Assembly: GCA_964591605.1 (NCBI GenBank)
Contig: CAZQEN010000194.1
Coordinates: 1-14,161 of the forward strand
DNA length: 14,161 nt
Direction: 5' to 3'
Origin: CAYLLT01 sp964591605
GTDB lineage: Bacteria; Planctomycetota; Phycisphaerae; UBA1845; PWPN01
A program made the position numbers and the translations under genes. Below are positions 5,986 to 13,016 of this stretch, piece after piece (the first letter of the stretch is position 1; each line of letters opens with the position of its first letter). The notes under the pieces are model-generated. The model had not been told where the DNA came from. It saw nothing but the letters and a program-made list of their open reading frames with translations, and made no database searches.

Positions 5986-6257
5986 TGCGTTCTTTGTGCA
6001 CGACGCTCCGCGCTGCGCTGCATCAGCTCCCGGAAGACCACAGAGCCGGGGATCAGCTTTCCGCGATCTGCATCCGCCTGACCTTCGGCAATCAGCCGCT
6101 TGAGTTCCTCGCCCGATGGGAGAGCTTCCTGGCGAAGCTTCGCATACTCCAGAGCACACTCCACGACTGCGTCAGGAGTTGGGTACTGTCCAGTCCTGAT
6201 CTGCTCTTCCACGAATTGTCTCAGGTCGGGTCGATCGACGGAGATCTGCATGGCCAT
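5982..6257 (-). CDS. parD: ParD-like antitoxin (ribbon-helix-helix)
   Basis: The protein has 91 aa from the ATG at 6257, or 89 aa from the second ATG at 6251. The second start is favoured because GAGGG lies eight bases upstream of it but only two from the first. 'MQISVDRPDLRQFVEEQI' is the ribbon strand plus first helix, and 'TPDAVVECALEYAK' the second helix of a CopG/ParD-type DNA-binding domain. A charged C-terminal helix ('LIAEGQADADRGK', then 'FRELMQRSAERRAQ') would wrap the toxin. It precedes and overlaps parE. Autoregulation through an upstream inverted repeat (6266-6279) is plausible. Confidence 0.85.
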   Translation of the reverse strand: MAMQISVDRPDLRQFVEEQIRTGQYPTPDAVVECALEYAKLRQEALPSGEELKRLIAEGQADADRGKLIPGSVVFRELMQRSAERRAQRTQ

Positions 6258-6265
6258 AGCCCTCT

Positions 6266-6279
6266 GACTTTTCTAAGTC
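6266..6279. promoter_or_regulatory. short inverted repeat upstream of parD
   Basis: GACTT-TTCT-AAGTC: perfect 5-bp arms, 4-nt centre, beginning nine bases before the first parD ATG. The position suits a ParD autoregulation site. The arms are short, so chance is possible. I see no convincing -35/-10 pair nearby. Confidence 0.3.
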
Positions 6280-6403
6280 TAGCAAACACAGGCACCGCGA
6301 TCAACGCGAAGCCGCTGGTGATACGGCGGTTTCTTCGGGCGTGCAAAGGCAATCTGCGGGATGGGACCCCGGGGGGCGGGTCGGTCATCCATCGCCGGTT
6401 CCG

Positions 6404-6438
6404 CCCGCCAGGCGGGATCCGGCCGTTCAACCGGCCGG
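6404..6438 (-). terminator. paired hairpins at the end of the HEAT gene
   Basis: Two hairpins lie back to back: CCCGCC-A-GGCGGG (6404-6416) and CCGGCCG-TTCAAC-CGGCCGG (6419-6438, 7-bp perfect stem). The stop codon of the HEAT-repeat gene (6427-6429) lies in the 6-nt loop of the second. No T-run follows on the minus strand, so termination by this alone is doubtful. Confidence 0.35.
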
Positions 6439-7470
6439 GCGGCTGGCGGGCCAGTTCTGGAGCGCTTTGTGGGCCCGGTCGCGGACCTGGAGGGACGGGT
6501 CATCCTCGAGACGCTGCAGATTCGGCCTGACCTGCGGATCGGCCAGCGCGACGACCGCGTCGATGGTCAGAAGCAGGTAGCTCTCGACCTGCGCCGGGGC
6601 CAGGCGGCGCTCGGGCTCACCGGGGCGGGCGGCGCCGGGGATCTCCACCTTCTGCGATTCCCAGTACCGGCGGGTGAGCATGTCCTTGAGCAGCGGCACC
6701 GGGACCGTCGAGCCGAGCCGGGCCAGGGCCAGCGCGGCGTTCCAGCCGACCTCGCGGTCATTGGTGCGGTATGCCCGGGTGAGCGCGTCGATCGCGGCCC
6801 GATCGGCCGGCGAGGCCAGCGCCCCCACCGCGACGGTCGACGCGATCCGCAGCACCGGGTCGGGATCCTCCATCAGCGGAATGAGGGCCGCCGCCGCGTC
6901 GCGGGCTTCCGGCTCGCCGCGCATCAGGACCAGGGCGCCGATCGCATGGCGGCGCACCGCGGGCGGCTGCTTCTGATCGGTGGCATACTGGACGAGCACG
7001 CGGACACTGCCCGCCTGGCCGAGATTGCCCAGCGCGGTGAGCAGAAACTGCTGCATCTCGCGGCCGATGCCGTGCTGCTCGCCGCCGCGGGTCTGTTCGA
7101 GAATGGCCTCCAGCCGCCGGGCCAGTTGGGGGCGCTGGTCGGCCGGCACCGCCTGGGGGTGCCCCGGCTCAAGCCGCCGCGCCAGCTCCATCGCCGCCTG
7201 CCAGACCTCCTTGTCGCGGGGCAGCAGGGCCACGCCGAACACCTTCTGGCCCGAGCCGGCCTCGATCCGGGTGACCAGCTTCTCCACCGATTCCTGCTGC
7301 GATGTGGTGATCCAGCCGAACAGGAGCACGACCAGCACCGACGAGCCGACGATCATGGCCACGATCAGCAGCGGCACGATGAAGAGCCGCCCCATCAGGC
7401 GCGGCGTCATCGGCTCGTTCGCATCGGGCGGCGCCGGGGCTCCCCCGGGTTCAGGTGGCAGGTCGCTCAT
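6427..7470 (-). CDS. one-TM HEAT-repeat protein (hypothetical)
   Basis: This 347-aa protein starts from the ATG at 7470 (MSDLPPEPGG). A GTG 12 codons upstream is possible but would add a Cys/Arg stretch without support. Residues 1-27 are Pro-rich, 28-53 form one strong membrane helix ('LFIVPLLIVAMIVGSSVLVV'), and the remainder is alpha-helical with HEAT-like units: 'LLTALGNLGQAGSVRVLV' (143-160), 'RRHAIGALVLMRGEPEARDA' (173-192), 'LRIASTVAVGALASPADRAA' (207-226) and 'WNAALALARLGS' (243-254). This suggests a membrane-tethered protein-binding scaffold. No enzyme motif is seen. It lies 72 bp after the methyltransferase-GT2 gene, probably in the same operon, and its stop codon sits in a hairpin loop. 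Confidence 0.78.
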   Translation of the reverse strand: MSDLPPEPGGAPAPPDANEPMTPRLMGRLFIVPLLIVAMIVGSSVLVVLLFGWITTSQQESVEKLVTRIEAGSGQKVFGVALLPRDKEVWQAAMELARRLEPGHPQAVPADQRPQLARRLEAILEQTRGGEQHGIGREMQQFLLTALGNLGQAGSVRVLVQYATDQKQPPAVRRHAIGALVLMRGEPEARDAAAALIPLMEDPDPVLRIASTVAVGALASPADRAAIDALTRAYRTNDREVGWNAALALARLGSTVPVPLLKDMLTRRYWESQKVEIPGAARPGEPERRLAPAQVESYLLLTIDAVVALADPQVRPNLQRLEDDPSLQVRDRAHKALQNWPASRPAG

Positions 7471-7542
7471 CGCGCGCCATTGTGGGCAAGCGCGGGGCAA
7501 CGTCAAGCATCCGGATCGGCCATCGGGCGTGCCTGGATTCGG

Positions 7543-8979
7543 CTATCGCAGCTTGATCTTGCAGAACGCCTGCCAGCTCATTTTGAGCAGCAGCCAGCCG
7601 TCGCGGAACCGGCTGATGTTCGTCTCCCCGTACGTGCGGGCGCCGTATCGCACGGGGACCTCGGTGATCTTGAGGTCATTGCGGGCCGCCCCGAAGATCA
7701 GGTCAAAATCGCCGAACGGGTCCAGCAGGCTGAGCTCCGCCCGCGTGGAGGCGATCCGGTCGTAGTTGGCCCGGGTCAGCGCCTTTGTCCCGCAGAGCGT
7801 GTCGCGGAAGCGCTGGCCGATGAGCCAGGTGAACAGCAGGCTGAAGCAGCGATTCCCGATCTTGTTGAGGAAGCGCATGGCCTCGTCGTGCATGGGATAG
7901 ACGAGCCGCGTGCCGTTGATGAACTCGCCCTTGCCCTCGACGATGGCCGCATAGAACTTGGTCAGATCCTCGGGCGCGACGGTCAGATCGGCGTCGAGGA
8001 TCATGAGAATATCCCCGCGGGCGGCAGCGAAACCCTGCCGGACGGCCTGCCCCTTGCCGCGCTCGCCCTCCTGCCGGATCAGCCGGATCGAGCGCTGCGG
8101 GTGCGCCGCGATGCACCGCTCGATTTCTTCGGGCGTGCCGTCGGTGCTCCATCCGTCGACGAACACGATCTCGGTGCCCGCGCCCATCTCCGGCGTGCGG
8201 GTGACGGCCGCCTCGATGTTCCCCCGTTCATTCCGCGTCGGAACGATGACGCTGACCGCGGGGTTTCGACCGGCAAACGGCGGAATCAGCGGCCGGGCCA
8301 CCACCAGCACGTTCAGCCCCAGATGCTTGAACGGCCAGAATCGCACCGCGAACCGGTTCAGCAGCGCCGCCACGGCGGGAATGCCCTTGGGGCAGAGCGT
8401 CTCGCAGAAGACGCGCACCGTCTCGAAGCCCGCCAGATTCAACAGATTCTGCAGATCGTCCCGCGAGAGCCAGTTCTGCGGCCCTGACCGCCGCCGCCAG
8501 CCCAGGCGCGTGGCAAGGGTCAGCAGCGGCTCCCACACCGCGTTCTGATAGGCGATGATCAGCCGCGTCTGCGGGCCGCAGAAGGGCCGCACGGCGGTCA
8601 GCGTCGCCTGCACATCATGCATCTGGCCGACGGTGTTGCAGATCGTGACGTAGTCGAACACCTGCCCGGCCGGCAGCTCGGACAGTGACGAGACATATCG
8701 GTGGGCGGGATCTCTGCGTCGGGCCAGCTCGCGAAGCCCGGAATCCTCCTCGATGCCGACGCTCTCGGGCGCCGGCTGCAGGCCACTCAGCAGTTCGCCC
8801 GCCTGGCTGCCCACATCGAGCACGCGGGCCCCCGGCGGCACGTGCCGGCGGAACAGGCGGACCAGCTCACGGTAGTAGTAGGGGTTGCGGCGGCGCCACC
8901 GATCGTGCTCCGCGGCCACACGATCGAGCGAGTCCGTCGATTCACCCGTTGCGGCGGCAGGTGTGGAGGGCTCGAGCAT
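7543..8979 (-). CDS. bifunctional SAM methyltransferase / GT2 glycosyltransferase fusion
   Basis: This 478-aa protein has two domains. Residues about 25-230 are a class I methyltransferase: the SAM-binding motif 'ARVLDVGSQAGE' (51-62), acidic 'VGIEED' (74-79), and 'FDYVTICNTVGQM' (108-120). Residues 240-478 are a GT-A glycosyltransferase of family 2 close to dolichyl/polyprenyl-phosphate sugar synthases: 'VSVIVPTRNERGN' (242-254), 'VFVDGWSTDGT' (272-282), 'RGKGQAVRQGF' (307-317), the metal-binding DAD (329-331, 'ILDADLTVAPEDL'), and 'VPVRYGARTYGETNI' (441-455). It may glycosylate a lipid carrier or surface glycan and methylate a related substrate. No membrane helix is evident, unlike some DPM-type enzymes. 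Start at ATG 8979; no good Shine-Dalgarno sequence is seen. Confidence 0.88.
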   Translation of the reverse strand: MLEPSTPAAATGESTDSLDRVAAEHDRWRRRNPYYYRELVRLFRRHVPPGARVLDVGSQAGELLSGLQPAPESVGIEEDSGLRELARRRDPAHRYVSSLSELPAGQVFDYVTICNTVGQMHDVQATLTAVRPFCGPQTRLIIAYQNAVWEPLLTLATRLGWRRRSGPQNWLSRDDLQNLLNLAGFETVRVFCETLCPKGIPAVAALLNRFAVRFWPFKHLGLNVLVVARPLIPPFAGRNPAVSVIVPTRNERGNIEAAVTRTPEMGAGTEIVFVDGWSTDGTPEEIERCIAAHPQRSIRLIRQEGERGKGQAVRQGFAAARGDILMILDADLTVAPEDLTKFYAAIVEGKGEFINGTRLVYPMHDEAMRFLNKIGNRCFSLLFTWLIGQRFRDTLCGTKALTRANYDRIASTRAELSLLDPFGDFDLIFGAARNDLKITEVPVRYGARTYGETNISRFRDGWLLLKMSWQAFCKIKLR

Positions 8980-9021
8980 GTTCAGTCAGCACTCGGCGCA
9001 GGACACCGACCGATCACGCAG

Positions 9022-9033
9022 TGACTGGAGTCA
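9022..9033. promoter_or_regulatory. short palindrome upstream of the methyltransferase-GT2 gene
   Basis: TGACT-GG-AGTCA has perfect 5-bp arms and a 2-nt centre, and starts 43 bases upstream of the ATG at 8979. It could be an operator, but it is short and nothing else supports it. Confidence 0.2.
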
Positions 9034-9046
9034 GGCGGCCAAGGAG

Positions 9047-9071
9047 GGCTCGTAGCGGCGTGAGACGAGCC
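9047..9071 (-). terminator. hairpin between the unknown gene and the methyltransferase-GT2 gene
   Basis: GGCTCGT (9047-9053) and ACGAGCC (9065-9071) form a perfect 7-bp stem with an 11-nt loop in the 130-bp gap downstream of the 9110-9562 gene. No T-run follows. It may attenuate transcription between the two genes. Confidence 0.25.
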
Positions 9072-9109
9072 GCAGCGTGCCCGTCCGGAGGCGGCCGTCA
9101 CGCCCGCGC

Positions 9110-9562
9110 TCAATCCCGGGCCTCATCCCGTGTGGCGGGCACCTCGCTGCCGATCTGCGGACCGCCCGGGCTCGTGCGGAAGCCCGTGATCAGCGGGACA
9201 TCTTCGGGCTTCTCCGATGGATGCACCGCGAAGTTCTCGACCCGCACGATCTCTTCGAACAGGACCGACACGATGAACGCGCCGACCTTGTATTGCTCGT
9301 CCACCGGCTCGCACTCGAACGTGAGCAGACCCTTGAGGCCCAGATCGACCTGCTCCTTGAGCTCATAACTGAATCCGTCGCGCAGATAGATGAGCGTGCG
9401 GACCTCGAGCTCCTTCAAAAAGGTCTGGTAGGCGGCATGAGTCGCGGCCTGTTCCGGGGCCAGATGGGGGAATCGCTTCGCCGCACACCGCCGGCGGGCG
9501 TGCTCTTTCTGCAGGGCAAAGGCGGGTCCGGAAAACCAGTCGTAATCGAAGGCTGACGCCAT
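9110..9562 (-). CDS. unknown 150-aa cytosolic protein
   Basis: I do not recognise the family. The 150-aa protein has no signal peptide or membrane helix. Residues about 15-55 are helical and basic ('LQKEHARRRCAAKRF', then 'THAAYQTFLKELEVRT'). Residues 54-112 look like alternating strands and helices ('RTLIYLRDGFSYELKEQVDL', 'LLTFECEP', 'YKVGAFIVSVLFEEIVRVEN'), and the tail (114-150) is polar and probably disordered. The codon pattern looks coding and both ends are clean, with ATG at 9562 and an AGG just upstream. It is followed after 130 bp by the methyltransferase-GT2 gene on the same strand and is divergent from the membrane protein at 9821. Confidence 0.65.
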   Translation of the reverse strand: MASAFDYDWFSGPAFALQKEHARRRCAAKRFPHLAPEQAATHAAYQTFLKELEVRTLIYLRDGFSYELKEQVDLGLKGLLTFECEPVDEQYKVGAFIVSVLFEEIVRVENFAVHPSEKPEDVPLITGFRTSPGGPQIGSEVPATRDEARD

Positions 9563-9624
9563 ACCTGTCTATCGGCTCCTGGGTGGCCTGGGGCAAACGT
9601 GAGGCGTGCAAGCTAGACGCTGTG

Positions 9625-9654
9625 CCGCGGGGTGTCAATCGGCCTGCCCCGCGG
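9625..9654. promoter_or_regulatory. 8-bp inverted repeat in a divergent intergenic region
   Basis: CCGCGGGG (9625-9632) and CCCCGCGG (9647-9654) are perfect arms with a 14-nt spacer, so the arm centres are 22 bp apart. The 258-bp gap separates divergent genes starting at 9562 (minus) and 9821 (plus). It could be an operator or an RNA hairpin. I find no convincing promoter boxes beside it. Confidence 0.3.
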
Positions 9655-9820
9655 GGGTGCACTCGATGGGGTGGGGCTGACCGGCAAGGCCGTTTGGGGT
9701 GCCTGCCCATGGCGGACGCCACCCTGTGCGGCTCCGCCGGCCCACCCAGGGGCACGGGCAAACTCGCCTCAGCCTCGCCGACGGCAAGAGCCGATATTCC
9801 GATGCAGGAGGATTCCGCGC

Positions 9821-10570
9821 ATGGAATACGCTCAGCTCACCTTCTGGCTGGTCGTCATCGTCTTCACGGCCCTGGGGGTGCACCGGCTCTGGAGCTCGCT
9901 CGTGCAACCCAAGGTGGTGAACTCCATCCTGCTCCCCGGTACCCTGGTCGCCCAGCTCGGCTATGTCCTCGGACTGCTCATCACCGGCGGCACCGTCAAC
10001 AACACCACCCTCATCAAAGACGACGATTCCGGGGAGCCCGAAACGGGCGAAGACGCCCAGCCCCGCGTCCCGCTCGTGGGAACGATCATCATCGCCCTGC
10101 TGCCCATGGTAGGCTGCGCGGTCGCGATCTACTGGGTGTCCCGATACTTCGGCACGTCCATCCTCAGTGCGATGGAGTCCTCCTCCCTGGCCAGGCTGTC
10201 CCTGCCGACAAGCCTGGGCCTGTTTTTCAGCATGCTGCGCCAGTCGGTCAGCCTCATCGAAGACCTGGTGAGCGTCGTCCGCAGTCAGGATCTCACCAAC
10301 TGGCGGACGCTGTTGTTCCTGTATCTGGCGATCTGTTTGACCGTGCGGATGGCCCCGCTGACCGGCAATATTCGCGGGGCGCTGGGGGCGATCCTGCTGA
10401 CCGGGATTCTCGCGTTCCTGGCGGGTCAGATTCTATCGGCCACGTCCGGGCCGATGGGGTCGGCCTGGCCGCTCATCACGTTCAGCGTGGCGGTGCTGCT
10501 GCTGCTCCTGATCATCAGCCTGGTGGTGAAAGGGATGGTCTGCCTGGTCAAGACACTCAGCAGCGGCTGA
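9821..10570 (+). CDS. multi-pass inner-membrane protein (hypothetical)
   Basis: This 249-aa protein starts at ATG 9821, chosen over a longer in-frame ORF because AGGAGGA (9806-9812) lies eight bases upstream and the first helix begins immediately. Predicted membrane helices by eye: about 6-23, 36-56, 84-107, 162-178, 187-204 and 218-239, so roughly six, with an acidic loop (66-80, 'KDDDSGEPETGEDAQ') after the second and a soluble stretch at about 120-160. I recognise no transporter or enzyme signature. It converges on the ridA-like gene with only 15 bp between stop codons. Existence is well supported; function is unknown. Confidence 0.78.
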   Translation: MEYAQLTFWLVVIVFTALGVHRLWSSLVQPKVVNSILLPGTLVAQLGYVLGLLITGGTVNNTTLIKDDDSGEPETGEDAQPRVPLVGTIIIALLPMVGCAVAIYWVSRYFGTSILSAMESSSLARLSLPTSLGLFFSMLRQSVSLIEDLVSVVRSQDLTNWRTLLFLYLAICLTVRMAPLTGNIRGALGAILLTGILAFLAGQILSATSGPMGSAWPLITFSVAVLLLLLIISLVVKGMVCLVKTLSSG

Positions 10571-10571
10571 G
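10556..10571 (+). terminator. hairpin at the end of the membrane-protein gene
   Basis: CTCAGC-AGCG-GCTGAG is a perfect 6-bp stem with a 4-nt loop; its right arm includes the stop TGA (10568-10570). There is no T-run. With the convergent gene ending 15 bp away it may help separate the two transcripts. Confidence 0.3.
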
Positions 10572-10585
10572 AGGGTGGGCATGCA

Positions 10586-11002
10586 TCACGGGATGATGGC
10601 GTCGGCTTCGATTTCGATCAGGGCGGCGCTGTCGATGAGCCGGGCCACCTCGACAATCGTCGTGGCGGGGCGGATGTCCGCAAACACTTCCCCGTGAACG
10701 CGCGCAACCTCTTCCCATTTCGAAACATCCGTCACGTACATGCGGGTCCGGATCACATGTTCGATCTTCCCGCCGAGGGCCTCGATCGCGGCCCGGATGA
10801 TGGCCAGCGACCGTCGCGTCTGATCGCCGAGCGAAGGTGAATAGGTGCCGTCAGCGTTGATGCCGACACTGCCGGTCACGGCGATCGTGTTGCCGCTGCG
10901 GACCGCGCGCGAGTAGCCCATGATGGGCTCCCACTTCGATCCCGAGCTGGCACACGCACGGCCGGCACGCTGCGTCACGGTGATATGGATATCGGCGGCC
11001 AT
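10586..11002 (-). CDS. RidA-family (YjgF/YER057c/UK114) protein lacking the catalytic arginine
   Basis: This 138-aa protein starts at ATG 11002, seven bases after the rpsT stop codon. Family features: 'SSGSKWEPIMGYSRAVRSGN' (19-38), 'AVTGSVGIN' (41-49), 'QTRRSLAIIRAAIEALGG' (61-78) and 'RPATTIVEVARL' (111-122), then 'ALIEIEADAIIP'. RidA trimers hydrolyse reactive imine/enamine intermediates using an arginine in the 'RPARS' position. Here that position is Thr (RPATT, about T114), as in the Rid subgroups that lack imine deaminase activity. Its reaction is therefore unknown. It is probably co-transcribed with rpsT and the TPR gene. Longer in-frame starts run through rpsT in another frame and are rejected. 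Confidence 0.88.
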   Translation of the reverse strand: MAADIHITVTQRAGRACASSGSKWEPIMGYSRAVRSGNTIAVTGSVGINADGTYSPSLGDQTRRSLAIIRAAIEALGGKIEHVIRTRMYVTDVSKWEEVARVHGEVFADIRPATTIVEVARLIDSAALIEIEADAIIP

Positions 11003-11009
11003 GGGGGGA

Positions 11010-11288
11010 TCAGCTCTTGGCGGTGGCCTTGAGGGCGTTGACCCGCCGCTGGAGCTGGCTCTTCTTGCGGGCCGCGGTGTTCCGGTGGATGGTGCCCTTG
11101 GCGGCGATCCGGTCGATCCGCTGGATAGCGGTCTTGAGCGTCTCGCCCGCCTTCGAAGCATCCCCGGTTTGCACCACCGCGTCGAAATCGCGCAGCGTCT
11201 TCTTGAGCTCTACCTTTCGGGCCCGGTTGCGGGCGCGGTTCTTGAGGTTCTGACGCATCCGCTTCTTGGCGGAGAGGGAATGAGCCAC
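11010..11288 (-). CDS. rpsT: 30S ribosomal protein S20
   Basis: This 92-aa protein has S20 features throughout: the basic N-terminal 'SAKKRMRQNLKNRARNRARK' and the C-terminal signature 'AAKGTIHRNTAARKKSQL' (62-79). It binds 16S rRNA early in assembly of the small subunit. The start codon is GTG (11288), with a strong Shine-Dalgarno CAGGAGA (11294-11300) five bases upstream. It starts 23 bp after the stop of the TPR gene and ends seven bases before the RidA-like gene, so the three are likely one operon. Confidence 0.97.
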   Translation of the reverse strand: MAHSLSAKKRMRQNLKNRARNRARKVELKKTLRDFDAVVQTGDASKAGETLKTAIQRIDRIAAKGTIHRNTAARKKSQLQRRVNALKATAKS

Positions 11289-11311
11289 GTAAGTCTCCTG
11301 ATTTTCGGAAC

Positions 11312-12760
11312 TTAACTCTCGGGGGATTGGGTCGGCCGCCGAAGGTCGTCGATCCGCTTGCGGACCTCACCCTTCCGATAGTTGTAGTCCCATTGTATGA
11401 GCTGCCCGTAGACTTTCAAGGCATCGGGGACCTGGCCGCCCGCCTCGTATGAGCGCCCCAGCCAGTAGTGCATCTCTTTGCCCATCTCGTCATCGTGCGC
11501 CTCGTACTGCTCGATGGCCTCGCGCAGTACGTCGATCGCCTGTCCGTAGTAGCCCTTTTCGTAGAAACACCGCCCCACGTAGAGGTTGCAGCGGTGGCGG
11601 ACCCGCGGTTCGTTGCGGGCATCCTGCAGCACCGGAATCGCGTCGTCATACCGCCCGCCCGAGAAGAGCCGCTTGCCGTATTCGTATCGCAGCCGCAGAT
11701 CCGTCGGATAGTGCCGGATGCGATCCTTGTAGATGTCGAGTTCGTACTTGAGCTGCTTCTTGAGGTGCTCGCGGGCGGCCTCCTTGTTGCCCGACTCGAG
11801 GATCTGGCGGCCCTGGCGGTTGAGCTGCTTGATGCGGACGTCCTCGGCCCGCATGCGGTAGCGGTATTCCTTGGTCGCCTCGAATGCCTTCAGCAGGATC
11901 CCGATGGCCTTGTTCTCCTCGGCCTCCACCTCGCGCTTGAGCAGGAGGTCGACCAGCTTGGCGATCGCCGGGGCGTGCGTCGGATTGGCCTGGTACTCCG
12001 CGGTGGCGCTCGACACCAGCTCCTCCATCCGCTCGTCGGACTGGTGCGCCCGGTCCTGATCGTGCAGTTCCCGCTGGGAGTCCACGTCCTGGAGCGAGTC
12101 CCGGAACGATTCGGCGGAGGAGTATTTGCCCTTGAGGATGGTGAGCTTGCCCGCCATGTGGCGCAGCGACGTGGCGATTTCCATGTCCGTGGGCTTGAGG
12201 GCCTTGAGCCGGCTCACCGCGTCGAGGGCCCGGTCCAGGGCGGCAATCGCCAGGGTCGGGTTGGTCTCGGCGTTGCGGTCCGAAAGCTCCTCAAAGGTCC
12301 GGCGGAGCACGTCGAAGCGGGCGGGGCTGGGCTTCTCTTCACGGGCGGCCGCCTCCGCGAGGATTTCACCGATCCACATCGCCGTCTGGTCGTACCGTGC
12401 CCGGGCCGCGTTGGTGAACATCGCCTCCATGTAGCCCAGGTTCCGCGTATCCTTCGCGAGCAGGGTCTCGGCGTTGAGCATCGCCCGCTTGGCGTCCTTG
12501 TCGTGAATCTTGTGCTTGCGCTCGTCGAGGAAGCCCACCTTCTGGGGTCCGCGAAACAGCGCCGCGGCCCGGCAGGGCTTGTGCCCCTCATCCACCGCAT
12601 CGGGCCAGTATTCCAGGCCGCTGATGTACATCGAGATGGCGTAGTCGAAGTTCTTCTTGGCCGCCAGTTCCTGCCCGCGGGCGAAGCACTGGCGGGCTTT
12701 GGCGATCTCCTCCTCGGTGAATGAGGGCGGCTGACCGTTGTTGTCGGGCTTCTTACTCAT
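11312..12760 (-). CDS. TPR-repeat protein (hypothetical)
   Basis: This 482-aa soluble protein starts at MSKKPDNNGQ (ATG 12760; an AGAGGG lies close upstream). It has an N-terminal TPR-like unit, 'ARGQELAAKKNFDYAISMYI' (27-46), a long helical middle with charged coiled stretches (about 120-340), and C-terminal TPRs: 'YGKRLFSGGRYDDAIPVL' near 366-383, 'GRCFYEKGYYGQAIDVLREA' near 400-419 and 'GRSYEAGGQVPDALKVYGQL' near 438-457. No signal peptide, membrane helix or catalytic motif. It is probably a cytosolic scaffold. Its placement just before rpsT suggests a link with translation or growth state, but this is inference from position only. Confidence 0.85.
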   Translation of the reverse strand: MSKKPDNNGQPPSFTEEEIAKARQCFARGQELAAKKNFDYAISMYISGLEYWPDAVDEGHKPCRAAALFRGPQKVGFLDERKHKIHDKDAKRAMLNAETLLAKDTRNLGYMEAMFTNAARARYDQTAMWIGEILAEAAAREEKPSPARFDVLRRTFEELSDRNAETNPTLAIAALDRALDAVSRLKALKPTDMEIATSLRHMAGKLTILKGKYSSAESFRDSLQDVDSQRELHDQDRAHQSDERMEELVSSATAEYQANPTHAPAIAKLVDLLLKREVEAEENKAIGILLKAFEATKEYRYRMRAEDVRIKQLNRQGRQILESGNKEAAREHLKKQLKYELDIYKDRIRHYPTDLRLRYEYGKRLFSGGRYDDAIPVLQDARNEPRVRHRCNLYVGRCFYEKGYYGQAIDVLREAIEQYEAHDDEMGKEMHYWLGRSYEAGGQVPDALKVYGQLIQWDYNYRKGEVRKRIDDLRRPTQSPES

Positions 12761-12836
12761 GACCCTCTGTTTTCATCGGCACTGTTTTCGCACGGTGGCC
12801 GGGTGAGCCCGCTATGCCGCAGGTGTTATTCGTGGC

Positions 12837-12877
12837 ACGGCCGTACGGGCCGTCCGTCGCCACGGGCGGGACGCCCG
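12837..12877 (+). repeat. two-hairpin dispersed element, copy 1
   Basis: ACGGCC-GTACG-GGCCGT (12837-12853; 6-bp stem, 5-nt loop) is followed after nine bases by CGGGCG-GGA-CGCCCG (12863-12877; 6-bp stem, 3-nt loop). The order and loop sizes (5 then 3) match the copy at 13082-13125. It would lie in the untranslated leader of the TPR-rpsT operon. Confidence 0.6.
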
Positions 12878-12988
12878 CGCCACGCCATCGGGGATGACGC
12901 GGCGACCGGCGGCGGGGAGACCGCCGTGGACCGGCCGCCGATTCCAGCACACGCCGGCAGGGTGCGCGGCAAACGCACCAATCGTAAA

Positions 12989-13016
12989 ATCCTAGCAGAA
13001 TGCGGCTTGCGGTCAA
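12989..13016 (-). promoter_or_regulatory. sigma70-like promoter for the TPR-rpsT-ridA operon
   Basis: On the minus strand TTGACC (13016-13011) is followed after 16 bp by TAGGAT (12994-12989), both close to consensus in an AT-richer pocket of a very GC-rich spacer. Transcription would begin near 12982, leaving a leader of about 220 nt before the TPR start at 12760. The leader includes the hairpin element 12837-12877. Confidence 0.55.

Noticed and set aside
6361..8487. 708-aa plus-strand ORF
   Set aside because: It spans the opposite strand of two unrelated real genes and their gap; no family match.
11468..12724. 418-aa plus-strand ORF
   Set aside because: Antisense to the TPR gene, whose repeats are in the minus frame.
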